Assembly (NCBI GenBank): GCA_007026445.1
Contig: VDMD01000105.1
Coordinates: 16,055 to 80,054, forward strand
Source: Schizophyllum amplum
Taxonomy: Eukaryota; Basidiomycota; Agaricomycetes; Agaricales; Schizophyllaceae
DNA length: 64,000 bases
Direction: 5' to 3'
The notes beneath the pieces are model-generated. The model searched no databases, was not told the origin of the DNA, and saw only the letters and a list, made by a program, of their open reading frames with translations. Positions 47,528 through 57,259 of the stretch are shown here, one piece after another (position 1 is the first letter of the stretch; each line of letters starts with the position of its first letter). The translations under genes were made by a program, and so were the position numbers.

Positions 47528-49196
47528 ATGAATGTGCGTGGTCTTTGGGAACGCGACCGTTTAACTCATCTCATGGATTTGACAGAACTTACTGCGGACG
47601 CTACGAGAAAACCAGAAACAGAATGGTTATCACAACCCAGACCTCAAGCGATTGCTAGCCGAAGTCAAGGCGGAACGCGTGCGTGGTCGCGCTCCCTCTC
47701 GCACCTCACCTTACACCCCCACAGAAGGCCCACGACACGAGCAAGCTTACAGAACCCTTCTACGAATCCCTTGAAGGGATGCTACACGAACTTCGAACAG
47801 TGACAATCGTCCGTCCCACCGATCGCTTGCACCCGCCATTGTTCTCATTGTTCTCAGGATAACCATGACGCCGAAGCGTTCCTCAAACCCGTCTCTAGGG
47901 CAGACGCTCCAGACTACCATGAAGGTCCGCGCTTTCTACCTTGTCCTCGCTCCCCGCTCACCCTCGCCCAGTCATCCAGGAGCCCATGGATCTCCAGACC
48001 ATGCTCAGAAAGGTCCGCCAGCGATCGTACAAGTCGAAGCGCGAGTTCAAGGACGACCTCGACCGCATATGGGACAACTGCTTCCAGTACAACGCTGCCG
48101 AGGTGCGTGATCGACCCACGCACACCTTCCCCTTCTCACCCGATACTCTCAGAACCACCCGCTGCGCAAATGCGCCACACGCCTCAAGGCCAAGGCCGAG
48201 TGCCTGCTGCAGAACCTCACCGATCGCAAAGAGCGCTCAGATCCCGTTATACCCCCCGAACTCATCCCCCCCTCCAAGGCGAACGGCGTCAACGGCCACA
48301 GCCGCACCCCGTCCTCTCACGCCATCAAGATCCCCATCGCGCGCCGCAACACCCCGGGCGCTGGGCCCGCGAAACGAGGAGGCAACCCCGACGACTTTCC
48401 CAACGAACTCGCCGTCCCGCGCACGACTGACGGCATGGCCGAGTTCAAACGCCTCGACGACCAGTTCGCGGCGCTCGACGACCAGTTCGCGGCCCTCGAC
48501 TCGGCGATCGAGGGCAAGCCGGGCTCATCCTCAGCGATGGCGGAGCGACTGCGCGGTGCGATGCCGCTCTTCGCCCCCGGCACGAAGCGCAAGCTGGACG
48601 AGGACGCGGAGACGCCGCCCGGGAAGCGTCACAGCACCCAAGAGCAGCGCGAGCTCCACGATCTGTGGTGGCAAGCGAACCAGAAGTCGGACGGGGGAGG
48701 GCAGGAGGCGGGAGGCGGGAGGGGAGGAGGCGGGAGGGGAGGAGGCGGGAGGCGGGAGGGGAGGAGGCGGGAGGGGAGGAGGCGGGAGGCGGGAGGGGAG
48801 GAGGCGCGACGAGGGGGAGAGGGGGGAGGGCCGTGTGCGAGGGGGGAGGGGGGGAGTAGAGGAGGCGCGGAAACGGGGAGGGGCGCATGGGATGGGGGCA
48901 GGATGCCCCTTCGTTGGGGAGGAGGAATGCCCCTTCGTTGGGGAGGAGGAATGCCCCTTCGTTGGGGAGGAGGAATGCCCCTTCGTTGGGGAGGAGGAAT
49001 GCCCCTTCGTTGGGGAGGAGGCCGGACGGGGGAGGCAGACACGGGGGGAGGCAGAGACGGGGGAGGCAGAGACGGGGCGAGGGGGAAGGGAGAAGGGGAA
49101 GAGGGGAGGATCGCGGCGTTGGGGCGCACGAGAGAGGAGGGCGGAAGGGAAGTCAGGAAGAGCAGGCCGCGAGGGAGGAGGGCAGAAGGGAGGTAA
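47528..49196 (+). CDS. Spt7-like bromodomain protein, truncated (copy A)
   Basis: Six exons (47528-47533, 47586-47678, 47725-47808, 47858-47924, 47972-48102, 48153-49196). The first coding exon is only ATG-AAT. The protein begins MNNLLRTLRENQKQNGYHNP and has a bromodomain like that of SAGA subunit Spt7 (about residues 62-145: DNHDAEAFLKPVSRADAPDY, VIQEPMDLQTML, DLDRIWDNCFQYNAAENHPL), which binds acetyl-lysine. The linker has the heptad DDQFAAL twice. After NQKSD the frame enters GA-rich tandem DNA, giving a Gly/Arg/Glu tail to the stop at 49196. The C-terminal part of Spt7 is absent, and so is about 230 bp still present in copy B. Expression and function are uncertain; it may be a decaying paralogue. 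Confidence 0.75.
48690..48860. repeat. GGGAGGAGGCGGGAGG simple repeat
   Basis: Purine-only short tandem repeat on the plus strand, directly abutting the last conserved codon of the Spt7-like copy A. It continues as GA-rich DNA up to about 49440. Confidence 0.85.
48902..49022. repeat. 24-bp tandem array, 5 perfect copies
   Basis: Unit containing ATGCCCCTTCGTTGGGGAGG at 48903, 48927, 48951, 48975 and 48999, identical in all five copies. Every plus frame is open and gives an eight-residue repeat (MPLRWGGG, CPFVGEEE, APSLGRRN). Copy B of the duplication has a single unit near 58735. Confidence 0.95.
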
Positions 49197-49220
49197 CGGA
49201 GAGCAGGGATGCGCGGCGCG

Positions 49221-49316
49221 GAGGGAGCACACGAGGGCGGAGGGAGCACACGAGGGCGGAGGGAGCACACGAGGGAGGAGGGAGCACACGAGGGAGGAGG
49301 GAGCACACGAGGGAGG
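49221..49316. repeat. 19-bp tandem array, 5 copies
   Basis: Units with GGGAGCACACGAGGGMGG spaced exactly 19 bp (GAGCAC at 49225, 49244, 49263, 49282, 49301). Not seen in copy B. Confidence 0.92.
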
Positions 49317-49444
49317 AGGGAGGTCACGGAGAGGAGGGACGACAGAACTTAGAAGGAAGAATGGGGGAGGAGGGATGTGCGGCGGGGAGGGCGAGGGATG
49401 CACGGCCGAGGAGGGGAAGGGATGCACGGCGAGGCGAAGGAGTA

Positions 49445-50860
49445 CTAACGCACCTACAGGACACGAATCGTCGGAGTGCGGGGAACGTACCATTGACGCG
49501 TGAACCAGCGTCGTCGTCGACGCACAAGCCTGTGCCGTCGACGCAATGCCTGCACCGGCGTCAACGCGGTTGGGGGGCGACGAGGTAGGTGGCATAGCGC
49601 TCACATCGTCCATAGCGCCCACGTCGTCCATAGCGCCCACGTCGTCCACAGCGCCTGCGCCCGCACTCACGCCTCCGCGTACTTCAGGGCGAAGCAGGGC
49701 GAAGGGGTGAGGGGGCGAGGGAAGCGCCTCTCTAGGAGACGCGAAGGGGTCATCGTCAGCGCGGTTGGCAGATCGTCAGCGCGGTTGGCAGACCACGAGG
49801 TGAATGAAACTCGCCTTCGTTCGGTGCGCTCACGGCAGCTCCGCGTACGCACCCCGCCTACGACTCGCAACACGCCGCCAATCCCCGCCCCCTTCTCGCC
49901 TTGGACGAGAAAATCAGCATGGCTGACGAGAAGGGGAGGAGTTCGCACTCACCGTGCCGTGGCGAGGAATCACGTTGTTCCCCCTGCGTTGCTCGAGGCG
50001 AAGGGGACGACCGCCGAGGAGGGGCGAGGCAGACGTACCTCGACGAGAGACGACGCGCCCACCTCGATCCATCTCGCCTTCGGCGAGCGCTCAGGAGCGG
50101 GACGAGAGACTTCGTTCCTCCCTCCCTTCCACCTGCGTTGCGTCGCTTTTAGGCCAAGGCGCACCTACCACGACGAGTAGGGCGGCGGAGTGGAGAGCCC
50201 ACCCTCCCGTCGTCGTGTTGAGGCAGGGGATGTGGTCGTCGAGTGTGCAGCAATGTGCAGAAGGCACCGAGGGAGTGGGAGGGGGAGAGGGAGGGGGAGG
50301 AGTGAAGGAGGAGGATGTCGGTGGCCGACGATGGAAGGCGGGTGGGGAGCTAGAGTACGTCGAGCACCATAATGTAGTAAAAGTACGCACCAATATAATC
50401 TTGTTCTGCGAAAACCTTGACGAGCGAGCCTGTACGAAGAGAATACAAAGGTGGGGGAGAGACGATGAGCTTGAGTGACAACGCGAAAGGAAAAAGAGGA
50501 CACACCTGCTATTACTGTGAAGATCACGAACGTACGCGCAATAAAACGGCGAAGGCGGGAACCGGGCCCACGCGCAGCCCAACTTCACGACCCCTGTGTT
50601 ACACGTACATTTCGTGCGCGTCAGCGACTTTGTGCGAGCCTTACTAGTAAGGCTCGCACTACGCCTTCAACCTATCTACTACAATTTACGGGTACACTAA
50701 ACCTATCTAAGAGCGATGCACTGCCCGACCCTCGGATAAGTATCAGCTTGAGTAAAAAGAAGTCGTCGTGGTGAAACGGCCGTCAGATACCTTGGTATGC
50801 GATTATGGAGAGTGCTTACCTGAGGTCACCACGCACCTCAAACCCAGATGCGATGCGTTC
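49445..50860. other. Duplicated non-coding segment (copy A)
   Basis: Matches about 59195-60650 in copy B closely. Contains an 18-bp CATAGCGCCCACGTCGTC repeat (about 49600-49655). Open frames differ between the copies because of indels, which argues against coding. No function assigned. Confidence 0.5.
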
Positions 50861-50869
50861 TCGGGGAAG

Positions 50870-53800
50870 TAGGCAGTCAATACCACGGGGATGAGAAACT
50901 CACTCTCACCAACGAGCGCTTTTGCAGAGCGCGCCGTTCCGACGAATGTGGTGAAGGCCGTCGCCAGTGACCACTAAAATGAGTCTGGTCAAGCAAAACA
51001 GCCCTCACGACCACGGCTACGACAACTCCACTGATCATAAAGTCAACGCAAGTGGGAAGAGCGCACGCGTACTCACTTGCTAACTCGCAGCTCAAGACTG
51101 TGAGATCCCAAAGTCGACAATTGCCGGCACGGTCCCGCGACTCTTGACGTATCAGGACTACTCTCACGACCACGGCTACGACAACTCCAATGATCAGCAA
51201 GTCCACACAAGTGACGAAATCAAAGCCCACTCACGTACTGACTCGTCTGGACGAGTGCGTAGACGGGCCGCGTGCCTTCATATACAAACTGACGACTGGT
51301 TCCGTTAGTGAACCGACGATCTGGCCGGACTACTCTCACGACCACGGCTACGCAACTCATTCTGTGAGCAGAGGAACACGCCAGTGAGCCGGACAGACTG
51401 ACCTCATTTTACGCGAACAAGGCGCGAGTTAACCGGTAAGTCAACAATCGCGCCGGACGAGCGACCCATTGTTCCATTGTTTTCCCAAAAGGGAACAACA
51501 ACAGACCTCGCGACGACGAACGGACATCCGCGCCGGCCTGCCGCAGCTCCCAAAACAGCAGACTACAGTCTGTGAGCTTAGTCAGCACACACCACGTTCA
51601 GCGGCAGATCGGGGCACTCACGGGAACCATGTCGGCGGACAAGGCAGCGTGGGCGCTGCGCGCCCACACACGCATCAGTCAGTCCGTCGTATGCATCGAG
51701 CCAGCAGTCAAACGCTTACCATGATAAGCCCGAGGTGGCAGCGCGGCCTCACGGCACCGCGAGTTGTAGGTCCAGCGCAATTGTTGAACTTCGGCGCCGG
51801 AGGGCACGCGGCGGTCACGTGATCGTATGTTGAACTTCCCCGACGGCGTGCGCGGGGTGCCGTGGGCTTGCAGCATCGGCTCGGAGGGCTGGGATGGCGT
51901 ATGTGGGGGTATTCAGTCGTGATCACAGCTCGACAAAGACCTTGGTCACCGAAAAACGAGGGTTCTGGCTACAACCCCGCCGGTGCAAGCCAAAGCGAGT
52001 GAGGTGAGGCCATCAATGTCGTGGGACATGGTTCCCAGGCCGGGTAGGATGGCACCTGCGAGTGTCGATGAGCATAGTATTACGTAATCCCGTTCAGGGA
52101 CTCTACTCACCACAGGTCATGCATCTGCGTAGAGCGGTCGCGGCGGCGCTTGCTGCCGCAGACGGCGAGGGCGGTCAGTCTCGAGGTCGCGGAGCATGGC
52201 GAGATCTGATACACGACGAGCATTGAGAAAGACCGTCTGCGTCGTGTAAACGTACCCACTGTCAATACACGTGTAGTGTACACTCCTGGGCGAGCCTTGC
52301 GGGGTACCGCGCACGCTGGCGGCGGCGGCGGGGCAAGCCGCAGTCACGTGACTCGATGTTGAACTCCCGGAGAAGTCGAGTGAGGACGTGTACGACGAGT
52401 AGCAGCTCACCAAGACGCACGCCCACGTCCGCAGCATCGCGCCGCAAAGCAGCATCGGCGGGGTCGACTCAGCCGACCAGTGACCAGTCGTCGAGTCGCA
52501 AAGGCTCGCCGCGCGGGGTGGCACGTTGTACTGGAGGTGTTGGTGGGTGACAGATTACATAATCCAATATGCCTTTGTACTCACCAAAAAGCGTGGTAGC
52601 ATGGCGGACTGTGCCGCCACCGTTAACCGCGACGAGCGCGCTCCCGACGGCGGTTCAAGCGCTGCGCACGGTGTAAGTGGCTTACGTAATCCGACGAATA
52701 TGTGCCTCACCTGAGGTGACCCCGGGTCGTGGCGCGGCTGCGTCGTCGCCCGCCGTCTGCGACGGCGAGGCTGGCCGCTGAACTCTGCCGAAGTCGGGAA
52801 GGACATCATGAAGCCGCGTTCTACGACGTACTCACCGTCACTACACGTGGAACGTGCTCCTGCCCCGGGAAGACTCGCCGCCCCGCCGCGAAGCGGCGGG
52901 CGCAGTGCCCAACTCTCGACGACGTAGGGGAGATGTCGCTCTTGACAGCGGCGGCCGGGTGAGTCCTCGTCGACGACGAGGACAACGACGAAGAGGGCCG
53001 TAGGGGCGAGCGACCGCGCTGTCTCTCTCTCTCTCTCGGCTGCGCGGCGCAGCGATGAGCACTGCACGGGCTGTCAGTTGATTACGTAAGCCACTATGTA
53101 CTGTGCTCACCGGGAGTCGTCCGCTCGCAAACCGGGGCGTCTGCAGGGCGTCGTCGCTGGCGATGGCGAGGGTGCGCGGGAATCGGCGACGACGATGGCG
53201 AGAGCGAGCAGCAAGCGCGGTACATGCGGCGGCAGCCGCATGTCGTATCGTATTCGCCACTCCCTCATCGCGCCACGCGTGCCCGCCGTCAAGGCGGGAC
53301 ACGCGAGCGCGTCCGACGGCGCGACACGTGCGGCGTCGCACGGGCTGTCCGCGGCGGCGCGCCGCGTGCGTCGACGAGCGCAGAGCGCGACGTGAAACGT
53401 GCAGGACGTCCTGGCCATGTCGCGCAGGACGTCCTGGATAAGCGATATCAGTAATGGCACAAGTTGATTCTAGTGACTGACCTCGGTCACTGATAGTGAA
53501 CTCGCAGTCCAGTGAAAGTCGCGGGTTTACTGTGTGAGGTCGCGGGTCACTGAGGGATCGCGCGGGTCACTGGGTGAGCTCGCGGATCGCTAGCGGTGTA
53601 CGAAGACACTATGGGCAAGCAAGGTCAGTATCAGTGTGAGGGGAGCTGGTAGAAACATACCTCGTAGTAGATTGGAATAGATCGTGAAAGCGCCCTTTTG
53701 CAAAGGGTCAGTGTCGCTAAAAGACCACAAAGGGTCAGTGTCGCTAAAAGGCCAGTAAGAGAGCGAAGAGCGTGCGTTGTGAAGCCTGTTGGGACTGAAT

Positions 53801-54098
53801 TACTGACATGGGAGGTATATGGAAGTGAAAATGCGCACCGGATAGTGAATGCCGCGAAGGCGACAGGCGGGAGGATCAACGTCGAATCTAGATAGATCGG
53901 TAGCGGTCAGAGCTATGCAATCGGTCGACTGGATAGATACTGACCGGCAATGGGAGTAAATGGCGAAGCAAGGCAGCGGAGAGGCTGAGGAATTGAAAGT
54001 ACCTTCGAAAGGATCAGTAGTGACATCAGAAAAGCGGAAGTCCAGAAGACCAACTCACCTGCATCGTCAGTGTGAGCATCACTGAATAAGAGCGCCAT
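50870..54098 (-). CDS. Candidate many-exon gene, unrecognised (copy A)
   Basis: On the minus strand an ATG at 54098 starts MALLFSDAHTDDA followed by a strong donor (GTGAGTTGG), and the acceptor near 54004 continues GTFNSSASPLPC in phase. Downstream are at least ten further GTGAG donors, each bounding a GC-rich 60-300-base exon-like block. Their translations are mutually similar (SLAVADGG, RTLAIASDD, LLALAIVVADS; later TCVDLLIIGVVVAVVVRVVL twice). Four of the intervals between blocks carry ATTACGTAA or a close variant. A TATA-like TATATAGGG lies near 54290. The same start is kept in copy B. I could not assemble one continuous frame; it may be a spliced non-coding RNA or a decayed repeat gene. 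Confidence 0.3.
53402..53436. repeat. Pair of 12-bp palindromes CAGGACGTCCTG
   Basis: Two perfect palindromes (53402-53413 and 53425-53436) with centres 23 bp apart, about two helical turns. Exactly conserved in sequence and spacing at 63105-63116 and 63128-63139 in copy B. This could be a dimeric DNA-binding site or simply a short repeat. Confidence 0.8.
53701..53750. repeat. 29-bp tandem duplication (AAAGGGTCAGTGTCGCTAAA)
   Basis: Two copies of CAAAGGGTCAGTGTCGCTAA (start to start 29 bp) in copy A; only one in copy B (about 63463-63482). A recent copy-number change inside the candidate minus-strand gene. Confidence 0.8.
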
Positions 54099-54263
54099 TG
54101 TGTAGTGAAGAGGTCGTGGTAACAGTGGATGAAATGATGTAGGGCGAGGTAGACGCGGGTGCAGTGAAAGGAAAGGAAAGGAAGATCAGTGAAAGGATTG
54201 ATTGAATGAAGGTAAGGGAGGAAAACGAACAAAGTAAAGGAAAGTAAGGAAGGCGGAGGGAGG

Positions 54264-56104
54264 ATACTAATCCCCGACTCCCACCCCCTCCCTATATACT
54301 TCCAACGCACGGCACTTGCTACCCGTCGCACTCCACAAAGTCCAAGAAAAGCGCGAAAAAGCTTGGAAAAATTCGAATCGGCGGGCCCGCCATTGGCTGA
54401 CCGGGTGCGCAGCAGGCTTGGCGGTCACGTGGGGCTCCACAGCTCCACTCGGCAAGCAGGAATTTGGGGGAGAAGACGTTCGAGAAGGATCGGAAGGTCG
54501 GGAGGGCGGCAGGAGGACAGGGGGAGTGAGTAAGAGGGTTTATGGTATAGACGGGGGTGAGAGGGGTGTGCAGATGTCGCAGTAGGTTTTCAGAGTCTGG
54601 GAGAGTGTTCCTTGTACGTGCGGCGAGGCGTGGCGTGGACGGGCGATGGTGGTGAGTATGCGGCGGGAGGGCGGCGGGGAGCGAGAGCGCGAGAAAAAAA
54701 AGGGATTTCTGCGCAGAGCATAAAAATACGTGTTTCTCGTGTATTTAGAGGCGCGGAAAACATGTTTATGAGGCTTTCAGAGTCCTGTGTCGCGGTGGAC
54801 AGACGGGACGATGCGAGGGGAGGGGAAACGAACCGTGGGAACGGGAACGCGCGAGCCGATCAAGGGCGTCCGCGGAGCCGGTGCCGTTTCTTCCCACGTC
54901 CTTCCGACCACCACCACCACCATCACCTCCCAAGCCCTGTTGTCGGCGGCGTCGCTGTGCACGTCGCCAGCGCTCGCAGCTGCTCTCGGCCTCGAAATTC
55001 TTTTCTTTGCATTTTTCGCGTTCCGGCCGACACTACCCATGGCACCGAGCTGCTTTCGATGGTTCACCGCCTTCGACCTCGCCGCGCACGCGCTCACCTG
55101 AAGTCCGCGCCCTACCAACACGTTGAGTCGCCTTCGACCTCGTCGCCGCTTCGACTTCGCCACAAGTCGCCTCGGCCTCGCCACAAGTCGCCCTCGGCCT
55201 CGCCTCGCGTCGTCGCCTTGGCCTTCGGGCTTCGACCTCGACTGCAACCCCCCTGCCTTCAGTCAACTCCCTGGCCCCGACCGCTGATCTCCTTCCGACA
55301 GGCTCGCATAAAGTCACTGGCGTCCGACCTCGCATCAAGTCGCCGGTGTCCGACCTCGCTACAAGTTGGTGCGTCACCTCAAGCTGGCAGCCTCGACCTT
55401 CCGTCGAAGTGTTTGCCTTTGGTCGAGCACACCGCCTCGGATCGTCTCTATGGCCCTCACTAATCACCTTCCGACATGCTCGCCCGGAGCTTCCGCCTTC
55501 GACACCCTTGCAACAAGCTTCCACCTTTTGCCCTCGCAACAAGCTGTCGTCCTCAACCTCGTCTGGCACCCTTCATACTCGCAGGTCATCTATTACCCTC
55601 AACTTGTACAAGCTCCTCGCTTCCGAGACAACTCTGAAGACCCAAGGAACGCTCGATATCCTGCCCTTGACCCCCGACACCGATTTTTGATTCTGACCCT
55701 CGCCTTGACATCCGACTCCCGACCGCGACCTCTGATTGCCGCATTCTGCATGATGTCGGCAGCTCCCGCCACGCGAAGAACCCGGCACTCGCTCGCCTTC
55801 CCGCTTCCGGAGTGCAGCGGGGTGAGTTAGTGGGATGCGGGGCTGGTGTCGGGTGGCGATGTGGGGTTCTCGGTGTATACACGTGTCCCGTGTATTAGCT
55901 CGCGGTAATGCTAATTGATTTCTAAGTGAATGTCACATCGACTTGAGCTGTGCGTGCATTGACTGCTTTTGGCTTCGAGCACCGGTGCCTCTGCCTGCTT
56001 GCACAACAGGTACTGTACGAGTTTGGTCTTGTTGCACTCATTGAGGGACTTGAGCTTATTGAGAATAAAACCTTGCTATCCAGAACTCGAGTCCAACGCC
56101 AGCC
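54264..56104. other. Spacer between duplication copies, repeat-rich
   Basis: Unique DNA with degenerate CGACCTCGCNACAAGTCGCC-type repeats at about 55120-55420. A 283-codon plus ORF (54612-55463) consists mostly of repeat-derived Arg/Pro/Ser sequence with a six-His run and is not called as a gene. Confidence 0.5.
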
Positions 56105-56490
56105 AGGGAGAAAGCTACCCACAGCAAGGGCCACCCTGTTATCGGTATAACAGTAGAAATGCGAGGCACCCCTCGAGGAGAAATACGACTAACTCACGAC
56201 TCGTAGCAAATGAAAATAAATGAGCCAGCCAGTCAGAGAAGAGAGACAGCCACCCACAGCAATGGCCACCCCTTGTTCGGTATATAGAGTAGAAATACGA
56301 GGCACCCCTCGAGTAGAAATACGACTAACTCACGACTCGTAGCAAATGAAAATAAATGAGCCAGCCAGAGAAGAGAGACAGCCACCCAGAGCAAGAGCCA
56401 CCCCTTGTTTGGTATATAGAGTAGAAATACGATGGCCACCCCTGGTATCGGTATATAGAGTAGAAATACGACTAACTCACGAAGGCCCCG
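56105..56490. repeat. ~136-bp direct repeat, 2.5 copies
   Basis: A block containing GAAATACGACTAACTCACGA, TAGCAAATGAAAATAAATGA and GGTATATAGAGTAGAAATAC recurs with a 136-bp period (AACTCACGA at 56191 and 56327). A shortened third unit ends near 56490 (AACTCACGA at 56474). Confidence 0.88.
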
Positions 56491-57259
56491 GGGGCTCTGA
56501 CGGCCGCGATCAGGCCGACACCACAACACGAGGCAGGCCCTGAGCAGACCGAGTCCAAGGTTTCGATCACGTGACAGAAGGCAGGGAAAGTCCAACGTCG
56601 AAGGGAACACAAAACTGGCAGCAGCAGAGCGAGCAACGAGCAGCGAGTGTCGAACGCGCTCAAGTCCAACTTGGGGTGACGTCACTACGTCATGCGTTCG
56701 TCAGGTGACGTGCGCTCGTGCCGCCGGCCCAAAGGCAAGAGGCGAGCCGTCTACATCGCCCTGACAGTGACAGTGGGAGGCCATCTGCGGGGCTTTGCCA
56801 TACAGTGAATGGTTTGCCCTTCAGAGATCCAGGGTTGCCTTGCTCGACAAGTTGTCCATTGTTCGTCGTCTGATTGTTAGCGGACCTTCGGGCCGATGCA
56901 TCCACGCGCGCATCAACGCGAACAAATAACGCCTCTTGTCCCAATCCATCACTCGAGTACCGAAGTACTCATGTTCACCTTGCCTTCCAAAGTCCTTCGG
57001 CACCCATACTAAGACCTTCGTAACAGGCAGACGAAACGCAGTCACAAGAGCAACGTTTTCGCGCTACCAAGGTCCGGCAAGGACGACACAAACAACGCTC
57101 GACTCGCCACCCTGGGCTCTGACCAAGCTCCTTCACACCCGCGCCCGCGAGTCCAGAAGTCTTCCCGAACCCTCGCCATCGCTCATATCTCCAACTACTA
57201 CTCTCGGGCTTGAAGACAGGGTCAACGACTAGCATATTTGGAGCCAGCTGCCGCTCGCG

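Larger units (their letters stand above)
47099..54263. repeat. Segmental duplication, copy A
   Basis: Direct repeat of about 7.2 kb shared with about 56797-64000. Homology begins near TGCCAGACAGTATGG, includes CAACGCCTCTTGTC (47219 in A, 56926 in B) and the Spt7-like exons, and continues to AGTAAGGAAGGCGGAGG (A about 54246). The offset between copies is about 9.7 kb. Exons and many non-coding stretches are over 90% alike by eye; simple-repeat tracts differ greatly in length. Confidence 0.93.

Noticed and set aside
54612..55463. 283-codon plus ORF with a His run
   Set aside because: Second half is CGACCTCGCNACAAGTCGCC-type repeat; no intron or domain evidence.
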